Assembly (NCBI GenBank): GCA_905182985.1
Contig: CAJJDN010000015.1
Coordinates: 547,914-611,913, forward strand
Length of the DNA stretch: 64,000 nucleotides
Reading direction: 5' to 3'
Origin: Paramecium sonneborni
Lineage: Eukaryota > Ciliophora > Oligohymenophorea > Peniculida > Parameciidae
Shown here: positions 24,341 through 38,210 of the stretch, piece after piece
How positions within the stretch are numbered: position 1 is the stretch's first letter
Layout: each line of letters starts with the position of its first letter
Made by a program: the position numbers and the translations under genes
The notes under the pieces: model-generated
Database searches by the model: none
What the model saw: the letters and a program-made list of their open reading frames with translations, nothing else
Told to the model about the DNA's origin: nothing

Positions 24341-25394
24341 TATTTAATCAATTGGAAGCTAATTTACAATAAATTATATTCTTATTTTTTTGAAGAAATG
24401 ATTCCTAATCTTTTAATCATTATTATTTAGAAGGTCTAATTCTTATTAAGTGTTAAAATATTATTAAAAAATAAGTTAAATCAACAAAAAGTAAATTAAA
24501 TGTATAGAAACTCAAATTTTCCATTATAAGAACCAAAAAAAAAAGAAATTGATTTTTAAGCAGTTGACAGACTTCTAGAATACACTAAACAAACTCATAA
24601 AAATTCTTAGGGACAAATAAAATTGGCAGATTAAGATGAAAAAGAAAAATATAAAAATGCTAGAGCTAATTCATTAACTTAAAGGATTTCTCTTTATGAA
24701 TCAAATTAATAGTATAAAAGAGATAGATTATCTTTTCAGGATATAGACTTTTGTAAGATTGTTATGTTTTTAATGGCTGCTGAAATAGAAAGACTTAGAG
24801 AATAATTAGAAGAAAATTTAAATTAAGAACAAATTAGAAAGAACTTTGAAGGAATGTAATCTTCAATTAATTAATGGAGACTTAGATTTGAATAAAAGTA
24901 ATATTCTTATAAATAAAATATAGAGAGGAAGAGTGTGATTAACTAAGAGAAGAATTAATCAATTTTAAAAAAATTAATAAAGAGAATTATGAAAAAAATG
25001 TTTAAGCATTATATCTACAAATTGAAAAATAAAAAACTGAAATTGAAGAATGTTAGCTGTATTCAAAATAAAAGCAAGATGAAATTGTTTCTTTAAATTT
25101 ATAACTGTAATAAAAAAAAAATTAATTGGATCAATCAGACATGACTATAAAAATGTTAAAAAATGAAGGGCAAAACTTGTTAAACAAACATGATCTAAAA
25201 TATGATTAATTTATTGATGAACTTAACAATGAGATTGAAAACCTTTAACAAAATTACAGAAAGTTATATAATGATTATTAGTAATATAAATAAAGTTAAA
25301 GTTAAATGTATGAATAATAGACTTAGGTACCCAATTCTAGAATTCAGAGTTAATAATAATAATAATACATTCTTTAAGAAAATAAAGAAATAAA
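24341..25394. repeat. right copy of the 1,054-bp direct repeat
   Basis: Second copy of 23286-24339. Unlike the left copy, it continues without interruption into the 3' part of the coiled-coil gene, so the gene model is taken from here. Confidence 0.95.
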
Positions 25395-25599
25395 TATGTT
25401 AAATTAAATGAATCAATAACTATAAAATGAAAATACCAAGCTTAAAGACGATTTATTTAAGTAATCAAGAGAACTGAAACATGGTGTTGTTGATCAAATG
25501 TACTACTTTTTCGTATTTATTTATACGGAAGTTCAAAACTTTTAAATTATAAAGCATTTATATATCTACTAGTTCATATAATATTTCATGATTATGTGA
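24500..25599 (+). CDS. coiled-coil protein of unknown function
   Basis: About 357 aa with one intron (24898-24923). The N-terminal third is basic/polar (MYRNSNFPLQEPKKKEID). From about residue 90 it is a Glu/Lys/Gln-rich coiled coil (AAEIERLREQLEENL, REELINFKKINKENYEK, FIDELNNEIENLQQNYRKL), then a Gln/Ser run (QSQSQMYEQQTQ) and a second short coil. The last ~30 residues (after about 25,500, YFFVFIY...) look non-coding, so the true stop may be reached through a further intron: splicing GTATTT...GGAAG near 25,512 gives an earlier TGA. A truncated duplicate occupies 23445-24339. It resembles ciliary/centrosomal coiled-coil proteins only generically. Confidence 0.65.
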
Positions 25600-25647
25600 T
25601 ATCTAGAATTTTGAAAAATATTTTAACATTAATTATTAAAATTTGCT

Positions 25648-26024
25648 ATGAATTATGTATCTAAGAAACCTTTGAAAGCTCGTAAAATTGTATGTCAATA
25701 CTACCCTCCTGCTCTAGGATTAGTGTATAAGTAAGAATGTTGAACTAAAGAAGACGACCAGACAATAAAACAAAAATGTATAAGATATAATTTAATGAGA
25801 TGGTTCAAATCAATGATGCAGAAAAAATTACATCATTTTTATTTGATTAACATTCATTGCATTTTAATGAACAAAATGTTCCTTATGATCAAATACTAGA
25901 AATTGTTTAACTCATTCTATCGAATTAAAAACTTATGAAATCAAGTTCTTTATCTTTTAAGAAAAAATAATCCCCATTTACATATGATTAAGGTTTTTCT
26001 GATGAAGAAATCGACTTAATTTGA
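25648..26024 (+). CDS. CEP19: centrosomal protein CEP19 homologue
   Basis: 118 aa with one 20-nt intron (25731-25750). The N-terminus KARKIVCQYYPPALGLVYKR matches the CEP19 signature (KKCGIRFQPPAIILIY in human). The protein ends with SPFTYDQGFSDEEIDLI, equivalent to the FVYDIEVEF segment of animal CEP19. It is shorter than the human protein (about 163 aa). CEP19 sits at the mother centriole/basal body with CEP350/FOP and recruits RABL2 and IFT-B to start ciliary entry. The short intron is essential to join the two conserved parts. Confidence comes from two matched motifs in order. Confidence 0.8.
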
Positions 26025-26215
26025 AGTTATTAATTTATAAACATAATTTTATTTGAAATAATTTATATTTCTTAAACGCATCAGTTTCATTCATTTATGT
26101 GATTTTATAATTTAGTATAAAGGAATAAAGCTTACTAGATTCAAAGAAAGTTGTTATATATTTAAAATATATATTTAGTTTTAAACATATAATAAGAATG
26201 ATAAATATATGTCAC

Positions 26216-26618
26216 TCATTTTTTTTTCATTTTCTCTGCTAATTCTTTTTTTTACATCTCTGATTTTGCTTTCTAATTAGAATAAATAATTAAATTACCA
26301 TTTACTCTGTACTCAAACCTTTTCCTATTTCTCTTAATCTATCAGCTGTATATTTGTAACTATCTTCCTCTTTTAATTTCTTGTCTATTATCTCAGCAAA
26401 AATAACTTAAAATGCATCTGAAATACCTGTTTACTGTAAGAATTTCTTAAATTAATCCATCTTAAATATGAAATTTAGCATTATACTTATTGTTATTTCT
26501 ATTCCTCAGTTAATTACTGTACTTGACTCTTATTATTTACAACTTTTGAATCATTTTCTTTAATCAAAGAATTATTAGTTTACGCATTGTCTTACATAAT
26601 TGGATTTTTATTGCTCAT
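26216..26618 (-). CDS. MYCBP (AMY-1)-like protein
   Basis: 116 aa with two 26-nt introns (26461-26486 and 26273-26298). After a polar 47-residue N-terminus, the core MDQFKKFLQQTGISDAFQVIFAEIIDK...KYTADRLREIGKGL matches the helical MYCBP fold (human FRRYLEKSGVLDTLTKVLVALYEE). It ends in a charged coil (KAKSEMQKKELAEKMKKK). In animals MYCBP binds MYC and AKAPs; in ciliates and algae its relatives are AKAP-associated axonemal or mitochondrial proteins. A partner role at a PKA anchor in the cilium is an inference. It converges with CEP19 and lies downstream of WNK on the same strand. Confidence 0.72.
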
Positions 26619-26880
26619 TATATAAATAATATTAATGATAATAAATTTCTCTCTTTGAATAAATGTTGCTCTTTAATTATAATAACATTTATAGTAATTA
26701 GCATTATCTGCTATCATATGTAAAAGAAATAATATTTTTGATTAAAAATGAAAAAGCATTTGCTTACTAAACTTATTGATATTAATTAATAAAATATTAG
26801 AAAAATGATCATTTTATTTCAAGTATGATAAATACTATATTGAGGATTGTCTTTTTTGAATAATATATCATTATGTAAAT

Positions 26881-28365
<1,485 letters not shown>

Positions 28366-28432
28366 TATAAAAATATAATTATTTTATTCTGCTCAAAAAT
28401 TATATATAAACTATATTTTTAATTAATTAAAT

Positions 28433-28440
28433 AAAAAAAA
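28433..28440 (-). terminator. RNA polymerase III terminator
   Basis: A run of eight A on the plus strand, that is eight T on the transcribed strand, starts immediately after the last tRNA base, as expected for Pol III termination. Confidence 0.8.
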
Positions 28441-28512
28441 GCCCCCTGACGGGGTCGAACCGTCGATCTTCTCCTTACTAGGGAGATGCCTTAACCACTT
28501 GGCCAAGAGGGC
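28441..28512 (-). tRNA. tRNA-Thr (anticodon AGT)
   Basis: A 72-nt cloverleaf on the minus strand. Acceptor stem GCCCTCT pairs with AGGGGGC (one G-U). The anticodon stem TCTCC/GGAGA encloses loop CTAGTAA, anticodon AGT, reading threonine ACU and, with inosine, ACC/ACA. The T stem is GACGG/CCGTC around TTCGACC. Internal promoter boxes A (TGGCCAAGTGG) and B (GGTTCGACCCC) are intact. There is no intron and no encoded CCA. It stands out as a GC-rich island in AT-rich DNA. Confidence 0.96.
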
Positions 28513-29365
28513 AACCTATTCATTCATCACCATATAGCCTATAAATTTACATTACTAAATTTATAAGATTCATTGTGGAATTATAAGTTATTCTATACTT
28601 TTAAAACGTTTTATCTCATCTTATGATTAAGATTAGATTATTTCTAAAATTAATAGTTGAGTATACCTTGTTCTTTTCACTATTCATATAAACTTTATAT
28701 ATCTTTGATAAATTTTATTTAAGTACGAAAAAAGTTTAATTTCAGGTTTATTTATTTTTAATTAAACAGCCTTTTAATCCTAAATAAATCACTTAATACT
28801 ATTATAATCCAATCATTATTATCTACTTATCGCAATATATTTTACTAATTTTTTATTAAAATACACCTTAATCTTTATTAAAATCAATCAAATTTCATTT
28901 ATATTATTAATACTTGAAAGTGTATTTAATTTTATTTATTAATCATTTGAAGCAGGTTTTCTAAATTTTCTTGAACAAATTCTAATTTTACTTATATGGA
29001 ATTATAATACTAAAGGTAAGAAAATTATATTTTCAAAAAATAATTTAATTATAAAACCTATCATATTATAAAAATTCCAGAGATAGGCTTAATAATATTT
29101 TGGACCACCATATTTATAGGTAATTTTCGAAAAAAATCAATAAAGTAATTTAATTATGTGTTATTTATACTTTATAATAAAATAATATATTAGGATATAT
29201 ATAACAGTTACGAAATTTGAGTTAAAGTTTATATATGAGTCCTTAGAAACATTATAGATTAAGTACAATTTATTTCTCAGCCTTACTATTTCTATATTAC
29301 TTAGTAATGATTTATTTAATTAACTTTTAATTTATTAATCCATTGATTCTACATTATAATAAGAA
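28513..29365. other. gene-free AT-rich interval
   Basis: No ORF with protein-like composition, no repeat and no further RNA gene was found. It includes the upstream flank of the tRNA. Confidence 0.45.
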
Positions 29366-29885
29366 ATGCAGACAGAAGAGTACATATACTATAATAATGG
29401 AAATTTATTAACAAAAAAATTAATTAGGAAAGAAGATTATGTATTTAAACAAAATCAATAATGAGGAGGATCATGAGGATATTTAATTCTTATTCGGTAC
29501 AATTAAATATGATTAAACTTATCTAAGATTTGGATTTTAAGATAAAACTTTCAATCATTTGTTTAAATCTCAAGAAGAACCTTTTATTTTAAAATTGACT
29601 TTGCTAACAACTAAAAAACAGCTTTTAAGATTGATAAAAAAAAACCAAAGAAAATAAATGAAATTATAAGAATAAGTTCCAATTATAGTTTTTTTCAAAT
29701 TCTAAGGGTTTATTAGAAATTTAAAAAAAATTTTAGATTATAATTCCTTGCTTAATTGGAATTTTTAGAAAATAAAAAATAAAAATAAGAAATATTAAAT
29801 ATAAAATGCTAAATTAAATATTCAACATTATAGAATGTTTTTTATAGCTTAATGCTATTCAATTAAAATTATTTTGGCTTCTTGA
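29366..29885 (+). CDS. hypothetical small protein, weakly supported
   Basis: 164 codons if a 25-nt intron (29441-29465, GTATTT...GAG) is removed. The N-terminal half (TEEYIYYNNGNLLTKK..., IQFLFGTIKYDQTYLRFGFQDKTF) looks coding; the C-terminal half is lysine/asparagine-rich and could be chance. The end overlaps the 3' end of the opposite ORF by 64 bp, so the true stop may be earlier. No family recognised. Confidence 0.35.
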
Positions 29886-30502
29886 ATAGCTTAATCAATC
29901 TAATTATTTTAGTTGATCAAAACAGCATCCAATTTTTGAGAATCAATCAAACAATTTTTACTATTTTTCTTCTTAATATTCGAACAGAATGTATTTATTT
30001 CTTTGAATTATTATTAAATTTATGAGAAAGATTTGTAATTTTGTTCTTATTGCTGTTTTCGATATTTCTTTAAAATACATTTAGAAGCACATTCTAAGCT
30101 ACAATTTATATTAGATGATTAAAACTCTGAATCATTTTGATAAACCTCAGAGCGAATATCTTTTAAATTATATTAATTAAGAGGAAAATGACCTCCTTAC
30201 ATAATCTCAATGTGTAGGAAATCTGACCCAATTTAAAATTCTATCTTGCCGCTTTATTTACAAATCTATAATAAAGAAATAGATCTCTTCAAAAAAAATT
30301 TACGATTTCTTTTTTCTTTCTTTTTAAAATATTCCTCTTCATATTTATACACTCGATTATTTTAATCTTGTTTATGATCTTCCATTTTAGTATTTTTTAA
30401 GGTTGAATCATTCTTACATTACTCAGAATATGTGGAATTTATTTTCATAATATTTTAATAATCTGATGCAAAATTATAAAGATTTAATTTTAAAGTCTTC
30501 AT
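29822..30502 (-). CDS. hypothetical 226-aa protein
   Basis: A single uninterrupted frame of 227 codons, MKTLKLNLYNFASDYQ to NILQC. It is polar and Gln/Asn/Lys-rich, with segments of plausible helix (YKYEEEYFKKKEKRN, NQIDQAIQEAKIILIEQ) and a few cysteines (NINCSLECASKC). Length alone makes it unlikely to be chance in a one-stop code, but AT-rich DNA yields long ORFs, so support is moderate. No domain, signal peptide or neighbour relation gives a function. Confidence 0.45.
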
Positions 30503-31266
30503 TCGTGAATTATAATGATGAAAAAATATTTTTTAATAATTTTAATTAATGGATATTACTGTTCCTGCAATAATAACTAATAATTATTAGAAAATTTATT
30601 TTATTTATAATAAAATACAATTTAAACTTGTTGGGTAAAACGTGTACAGAAACAGAATTTTCGAGAAGTTAATTAATTAAATTAATCTAAAAAAATGATT
30701 ATGCATATTTTTATTAGATAAAAATATGTATATTATAGGGTTTAAATTTGTTTTAAAATTATATGAAAATCTAATTTAGAGACATAATTGTTAAAAATTA
30801 TTATAATTACTCTTAATAGTATTTTATCTCAAAATAAAATCTTTTAAAAATCATACTTTAAGAAATTAAGATGGTATAATTTTTTTACATTAAAGGTTAA
30901 ACATGCTTTTGATTTCATTTATTTATTAATCAAAATATAGATTCTTTTTTTTAAGGTCATCCATGATTAAGAAATTATTGATATTTAATCTTATTATTTT
31001 TTTTCATTTAAACATTTCTATGAATAGGTTATGCGATACATCACAGAAGTTATTAGATATATTTCTTTATGTAATAAAGAAATTTTTTGATAAAATTTTT
31101 CAGTAGATTTTGTGATTTTAATTTTTCCAAAATTGACATGGATTATATTAAACTTAAATCATTTTAAATAATTTTACTTACTATGAGAAATTTTGAAATA
31201 AAATTAATTTAGATATTTTAATAATAACTAGAATAAGTTAATTATAAAATATAATCAATATAATAC
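30503..31266. other. gene-free AT-rich interval
   Basis: Very AT-rich with long A and T runs; frames are broken often by TGA in the parts I read. Nothing recognisable. Confidence 0.4.
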
Positions 31267-31890
31267 ATGTTAGAATAAAACAAAAAATATTCAAAAAAGA
31301 TATTAAGAACCAATTAAAATCTAATTTCTAACCCAAAATTATATTTTTACTTTTGGCAAATTTATCTTAAAAGAAATCATGGAGTATAATAGGAAGTATT
31401 TTATAAGTTTTCTACAATACAAACTTTTAATACATCATAATCAGACAATAGAAAAAAAAAATAAACTAAATACTTTATTTAAAAGTAATATAGGTAATCA
31501 TAAGAATTTGAAGAACTTATTATGTTTAATGTTCCTATAATTAAAAATATAAATGATAGAGCTGTTAAGGTGGTAAATGGAAATTTTTTTTAAATCAATA
31601 CTAAACCATATTATTTATCCAGTTTTAAGTTTTAAGAGTATTCATTAAGTAAATTTCGTCTTATTATCAAACTAACTACGTATTTAAAATTGGAAAGAGA
31701 TTATTTAGAAAAGCCATTTTATTTGATCATGGAATCAAAATTAGAATTCATATAAATATACATTCTGACTTTGAAAAATATTCTAATGCCAATTATTATC
31801 CAAAAAACACTTAAAAAAGGTACTTTAATTTTGACTTTCTTTTAATATAATTTATATTAAAGAGTATATTTTTTATAACTTTTTGATTGA
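31267..31890 (+). CDS. hypothetical 207-aa ORF
   Basis: A continuous frame of 208 codons from MLEQNKKYSKK. The middle (EFEELIMFNVPIIKNINDRAVKVVNG) has good protein composition; the ends are dominated by Lys/Asn/Ile/Phe codons as AT-rich non-coding DNA would give. No homology or motif is recognised. It is listed because of its length and central composition only. Confidence 0.3.
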
Positions 31891-32320
31891 AAAAAATTCT
31901 CAGCATTTAGTTGATTAAAGATTAATAAAAAATAATTGATACTTAAGAATATAAATAAAAATTACTTTAACACCATTTGAAAAATAAACAACTGCAATTT
32001 AGCTTTAAGAAGCTAGTTATAGCTAGTAAAGTTATTTTTTAAATTGATTGATGAAAATAATAAAAAGTATGATAGGCATCTCAAAATGATCAATTTTTGA
32101 AGTAAAAATTTTTAGGAAAAAATTAAAAAAAACTATATGTTTAGAAATCTAATAAACAAATAGATACTATATAATAATCCAAGTTTAAACTAAGTAGAAA
32201 TGCTGAAAAATGCTTAATTATTGAATAGAAAGAACAATAATAAATTTTTTAATACAATTTAGTAAAATAACTAAAAGCTTCGTGTTATAAAAATTTAAAA
32301 GTGAATATAATAAAAATTAA
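31891..32320. other. gene-free AT-rich interval
   Basis: Short open stretches only; no supported gene or RNA. It precedes the TM protein gene at 32321. Confidence 0.4.
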
Positions 32321-32954
32321 ATGATTTTTTAAAAAATTGTTTTTAATTTTGCTAAATAGAACTTTAGAATAGTTGAAGCAGAGAAATTAATCTTTGATAA
32401 AACAAATAAAAGTCTTATTTATAGATTACACAATGGAGAAGTATAAATAAAATTTAGAATTAGAACTAATTACAATGGGCCTTAAGAGGATTGAGTTTTT
32501 TCACAGCATTGAATTGTATTCTAGCATCATAGGAATATATTTAACCAAGTAATTATACTATTCAAAATAAGTATTTGGAGGTTGGAATTGTGCTTCATAT
32601 ACATTATGTACAGTAGTAGGTTTTGCAGGTTTAATGTTCTTAAAAATATTTTCAAAAAGAACAATTCATGAATTAAGACTATTGAAAACAGGAGATTTTG
32701 TAGAAATCAAATATTTTAATGCATTTTGGACTCCAAGAATATAAACAGTTCATGTTAGTGAATTTGCCAATCTTGGCGAATCCTATTTTAGTTATCATAG
32801 AGTTGATTTAACAAGTGTTGGTAAGGTTTGGATAAATATTGAAAAGAATGAGTTTGCAGAATAATTTTAAGACTAAAGTGTTTTAATGTAAATATTATCA
32901 GGGGTTCCTATAAAATTGGATTAATCAAAACATATCAAAAAATAAATTGTTTGA
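32321..32954 (+). CDS. short membrane protein, possible mitochondrial TMEM186/TMEM223-like factor
   Basis: 195 aa if a 46-nt intron (32441-32486) is removed; alternatively translation starts at 32433, giving 173 aa without an intron. The longer model begins MIFQKIVFNFAKQNFRIV, a plausible mitochondrial presequence, then FDKTNKSLIYRL, then two hydrophobic stretches (YSSIIGIYLT and TLCTVVGFAGLMFLKIF) and a soluble C-terminus with FWTPRIQTVHVSEF and SYFSYHR. The order (presequence, short beta segment, hairpin TM, C-terminal domain) recalls the TMEM70/186/223 family of inner-membrane assembly factors, but that is only an impression. A 46-nt intron would be long for this genome. Its stop lies 1 bp from the stop of TTC1. 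Confidence 0.55.
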
Positions 32955-32955
32955 G

Positions 32956-33604
32956 TCATTATTAATATTATATATTATATGATCCATTTTCATTTTGTTG
33001 TAATTTAAAATTATCCAAACTCAATCCAATTTTCCCTAACAATGTATTACCTAAATCTTTTAACCCTTTCAAAGCCTCATTCTTTCTTTTTTCCTATAAT
33101 TATTAAACTTTTAAATCTAAATCAATGTACTTTTTCATAATTACATTATCTTTGGGTTATAAATCCTTTAATTTCTTATAATCTAGAATATTCTTTTATA
33201 GAAATACCTTCCAAAGCTTCTTCCAATTTTTCTGTTCTTTCATAGCATTCTGCTCGATTGAGCAAAGCTTTAATAAAATCAGGATTAAATTCAAGTGATT
33301 TAGTACAATGTTCTAAGGCACTTTCATAATCAGATTGCTTCATTAAACAAATTGCAATATTAGAATTTAAAATACATAGCATATTTGAATCTTCTAGAGG
33401 ACAATAATCAATTGCTTCATTATAAATATCAGCAGCTTCTTCAAACTTTTATTGGCTAAACAATAACCCTGCTTAATTTTTTAATTCTAAACATTTTTCT
33501 TTTTCTTTTTAAATTTATTCCATTTATTCTTATTATTATTAAACTTCTACTTATTCAACTTGAGTATTATATATCTCTTATTAATTAGTTTATTAATTAT
33601 CCAT
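32956..33604 (-). CDS. TTC1: TTC1-type tetratricopeptide repeat protein
   Basis: 207 aa with one intron (33183-33207). After a Gln-rich N-terminus, three TPR motifs follow: NQAGLLFSQQKFEEAADIYNEAI, LNSNIAICLMKQSDYESALEHC and LNRAECYERTEKLEEALEDYKK. The diagnostic C-terminal block LKDLGNTLLGKIGLSLDNFKL...GSYNIQY matches TTC1 (human LKDLGNLVLRPFGLSTENF...GSYSINF). TTC1 is a small co-chaperone-like adaptor that binds Hsp90 and G-alpha proteins. Removing the intron joins LEEALE to DYKKLKD, as expected in TPR3. Stop-to-stop spacing with the convergent gene is one base. Confidence 0.9.
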
Positions 33605-33691
33605 TTATAGTTTATAAGTTAATTAATAATTTTAATAAAATGAGAGGTCATATTAATATTTCTCAATAAATTGTATTTAATTTATACTATT

Positions 33692-35280
<1,589 letters not shown>

Positions 35281-35743
35281 TTATTAATTAAAAATAAATT
35301 TAATATATATCTTGCTTTAATTATTTACTAAAATCACTTTTTTATTCATGTTAATCTCATTTAAAATACTTAAAGAATTTATCTTTGATTATTCATTCTT
35401 TAGAATTACTCTCATTTATTTAAATTATCAACATTTTAATAAAATCAGTGTAATTTTTTAAATAACTTAAAAACGTATAAATAAATCAACATAATTTAAT
35501 ATTTAATATCTTAAATTTTTAAAATCTTAAAATTTCATGATCTATTTCTGTTTAAAACTTTGGTTTTGGCAATCATAAACAAACTGTCTATTATAAATAA
35601 AAATAATGTTTGAAAAACCTTAAAAGAAAATAAAAAACTTTTAAAAAATGAGTAATTGTTTTTAATTGGATTAGATAGAGTTTGATGTATCAAATAATTT
35701 AATTAGAATAATAATCATTATTTATAATTTTAATGGAAACATA
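35281..35743. other. intergenic spacer
   Basis: 463 bp between the CDPK start and the LETM1 stop, both on the minus strand. It should hold the CDPK promoter and the LETM1 3' end. No ORF or repeat stands out. Confidence 0.45.
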
Positions 35744-36976
35744 TCAATGTAGTAAATATTTTCTGACTCTTTCTTCATATTCTTCCACAATTCTATTATG
35801 ATATCTCTCATAGTAGAGAACAGCGTACCAAATTTTAAGATTTTCAAATACTTGCTCTTTATTTATGAAATCAATGTAGTCTCTTTTAAATTACTTTTTA
35901 GAACTATAATAATAACGGATTAAATTACTATTCAAAGTCTTATTCAGGATTTTCCTTCTACATTACTAATGCTGGGATACCTCTTTCTCTTGCAAATTAT
36001 CTGATACTTTCATATTTGTTATCTCCAAAACCATTTAATCTAAATGCTTTGTCTTATTTTTCCAACTTAATATTTAAATATTGATTAATACTTTTCTAAG
36101 GTGAGATTTGATTTACCATAAAAGTAGAGCCTTTTTTAAATCTTCAATTGGGAAAGGAAGGAGAGAATTCCAATTTTTTAAAACGCTATTCAAAGGTCTT
36201 CTTTCTGGGTTTCTGATTATCCAATAGAAGAGATTAGTGAAATAAACAGGAATATTAACAAACAGTTTAGTGAGTTTCATAATGGTATAGGTTCCTCTAA
36301 AAAACTCCATTCCTAAAAATTTACATAACTAAACTCTCAAATAATTTTATATACGTGCACTAATTGTTCTGAATTGAACTCTTTGTAATCTAATTTCGTC
36401 ATAAATAGATGTGAATGCTTTAAAACAAGTTCTTATAAACCTTTAGCATTGTAATCTTGATTATTTCTAATGTTTTCAATTGATGGAATGCGTTGTTTCA
36501 TCAATTAAAACAGATATCTATATGAATTCATTTATTTTCTATCTCTTGTAATATATCTCTTGGCCAGTTGATCATCAAATAAATAAGTAGTAGGAAATGC
36601 ATTAGGAAACAAATACAGATATGGAGGTAATAGTAATTCTGCTCCAGGGACTATAAGAAAAAAAGAGAAAGGAATGAATTTTACTAAGTCTTTTCTAATT
36701 CTTATGATTTCAGAAAGCATAAAAGCTGTTTTCTTTCGTTAGAAAGTATACTTAATCATCATTTTAGCATCTACGCATTAATCCCAAGTACCCTAAAATA
36801 AAACATTAACCTCATACCTAATAAAGAATCTCCCAAAATTCATAAAGAAATTTGGTAACTTTCCCTTTTCCCTCAACTTTCTTTTGAAACTTTTCATGAT
36901 TCAACACTCCAAAACTGGGTATTTAAGACCTAAAGGTTTTAGAAAGTAATGGATTTTTCAAATTTCTAAAGATCAT
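35744..36976 (-). CDS. LETM1-domain mitochondrial inner-membrane protein
   Basis: 376 aa with four introns of 25-26 nt. The N-terminus MIFRNLKNPLLSKTFRSQIPSF is a mitochondrial presequence. The LETM1 core begins with FLYEFWEILYQGTWDQCVDAKMM; the membrane anchor is DLVKFIPFSFFLIVPGAELLLPPYLYLFPNAFPTTY, with the proline-rich TM typical of LETM1. C-terminal modules include LWQIKSHLRK and FRLNGFGDNKYESIRQFARERGIPALV, the ribosome-binding LETM domain. LETM1/Mdm38 proteins mediate K+ (or Ca2+)/H+ exchange and couple mitoribosomes to the membrane. There is no C-terminal EF-hand as in the human protein. All introns are needed to keep the conserved frame. Confidence 0.93.
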
Positions 36977-37026
36977 TTATTTTATTTGTGTTATTTAATC
37001 ATCACTCTTATTTTATTATAAATTTA

Positions 37027-37858
37027 ATGTAAATTCGTTAAGAGTAATTATATATAATCATTTAAGACCAGATCTTGATTGTGAATCAATTAAAAATGCA
37101 CTCAGAACTATTAATTAAAGACTTAATTATTTGTAGAAATTAATTCCACCTGAAATACCTATTGAAAAGGATCCAAAAATACCTAAATTGAATTTAAAAA
37201 AAATAGGAATAATTTAAGATGAAAATAAATAAATCTAAAAAAAAGTATAGACTAATTTTGGAACTAATAATCAGAAATTAATAGAATAATAAAATAAAGT
37301 TCCATTTAAAATGAGAAGTTAATCATTCAATCATTAAAATGGATCAGCATTGCTTGATTAAAATTTTAAGAATATAAATCCTTAACCTCTTTAGAATGTT
37401 TATACTTAGATAAATAAAACCTAAATTATAGATGAATTTGATATTTAAAAAAGAAGTTAAGAAATACTTAAAAACTCTAATATCAATAATGAAAATCTTT
37501 AATTTTAATATCATCTATAAAAACAACCAATAAATTATGCTTAGCTTAAAGAATAGTAGGTTATTACTTAGTAATCAAAGATAAATACAACTCCAGTAAA
37601 AATTATAACTAAAAAATCTTAACCTAATCCATAAATTAATCAAATTCAATATTAGAATCCTGTTATTTATCAATAATTATAAATGTAGTAACCTAGTTAA
37701 TAATATGTTAAGTATTAAATAAATAAGATTTTAGGGTCATATAAAATTATGAATCTTCAAACGGCCCAATACTATAATATAGATACTCTCAACATTAGAA
37801 CTCTAGATCATCATCATTTCATAACTTAGAAAACTATCAAATTGAAAAAAAAATATGA
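37027..37858 (+). CDS. Gln/Asn-rich disordered protein
   Basis: 261 aa with 23-nt introns at 37044-37066 and near 37,720. The N-terminus MQIRQEPDLDCESIKNALRTINQRLNYLQKL is helical. The rest is low-complexity, rich in Gln, Asn, Pro and Lys, ending SRSSSFHNLENYQIEKKI. About a quarter of residues are glutamine, nearly all encoded by TAA/TAG, so the standard code would fragment it completely. No domain is visible. It is divergent from LETM1, with only 50 bp between start codons, and convergent with the next gene (25 bp between stops). Confidence 0.6.
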
Positions 37859-37883
37859 AATTATTAAAATTAATAAATCACTA

Positions 37884-38210
37884 TCATTTTTGTTCAGAAG
37901 TGTTCCAAGGTTCAATATCATCAAAATTATCTTCATAATTTTCAATTTTATCATTTTTTAAAACTTAGACTCCATTAGATGCTCTACACATATTAATATT
38001 ATCGTTAATCTTATGAAATTTGTTTATTGATATTTATTTTTATGATTCTTAAAGTTTTCGAGGTGAATTGAATGATGATTTATTAAGAGGCTTTATTTTT
38101 TACGGCATTTTTATTTCAGATTTATTTTGATGGTGATATTTAGATTAGTTTTTTATGGGATCCTTTATTTATTTATATGTGCTAATTTTCTGACCGTGAA
38201 TATTATGCAT
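37884..38210 (-). CDS. small 108-aa protein
   Basis: A single exon, MHNIHGQKISTY to EPWNTSEQK. It is basic and polar in the first two thirds (KMPQKIKPLNKSSFNSPRKLQ) and acidic at the end (NYEDNFDDIEPWNTSEQ). The composition is unlike non-coding DNA and the frame is clean. The acidic tryptophan-containing tail resembles a short linear interaction motif. Family unknown. Confidence 0.6.
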
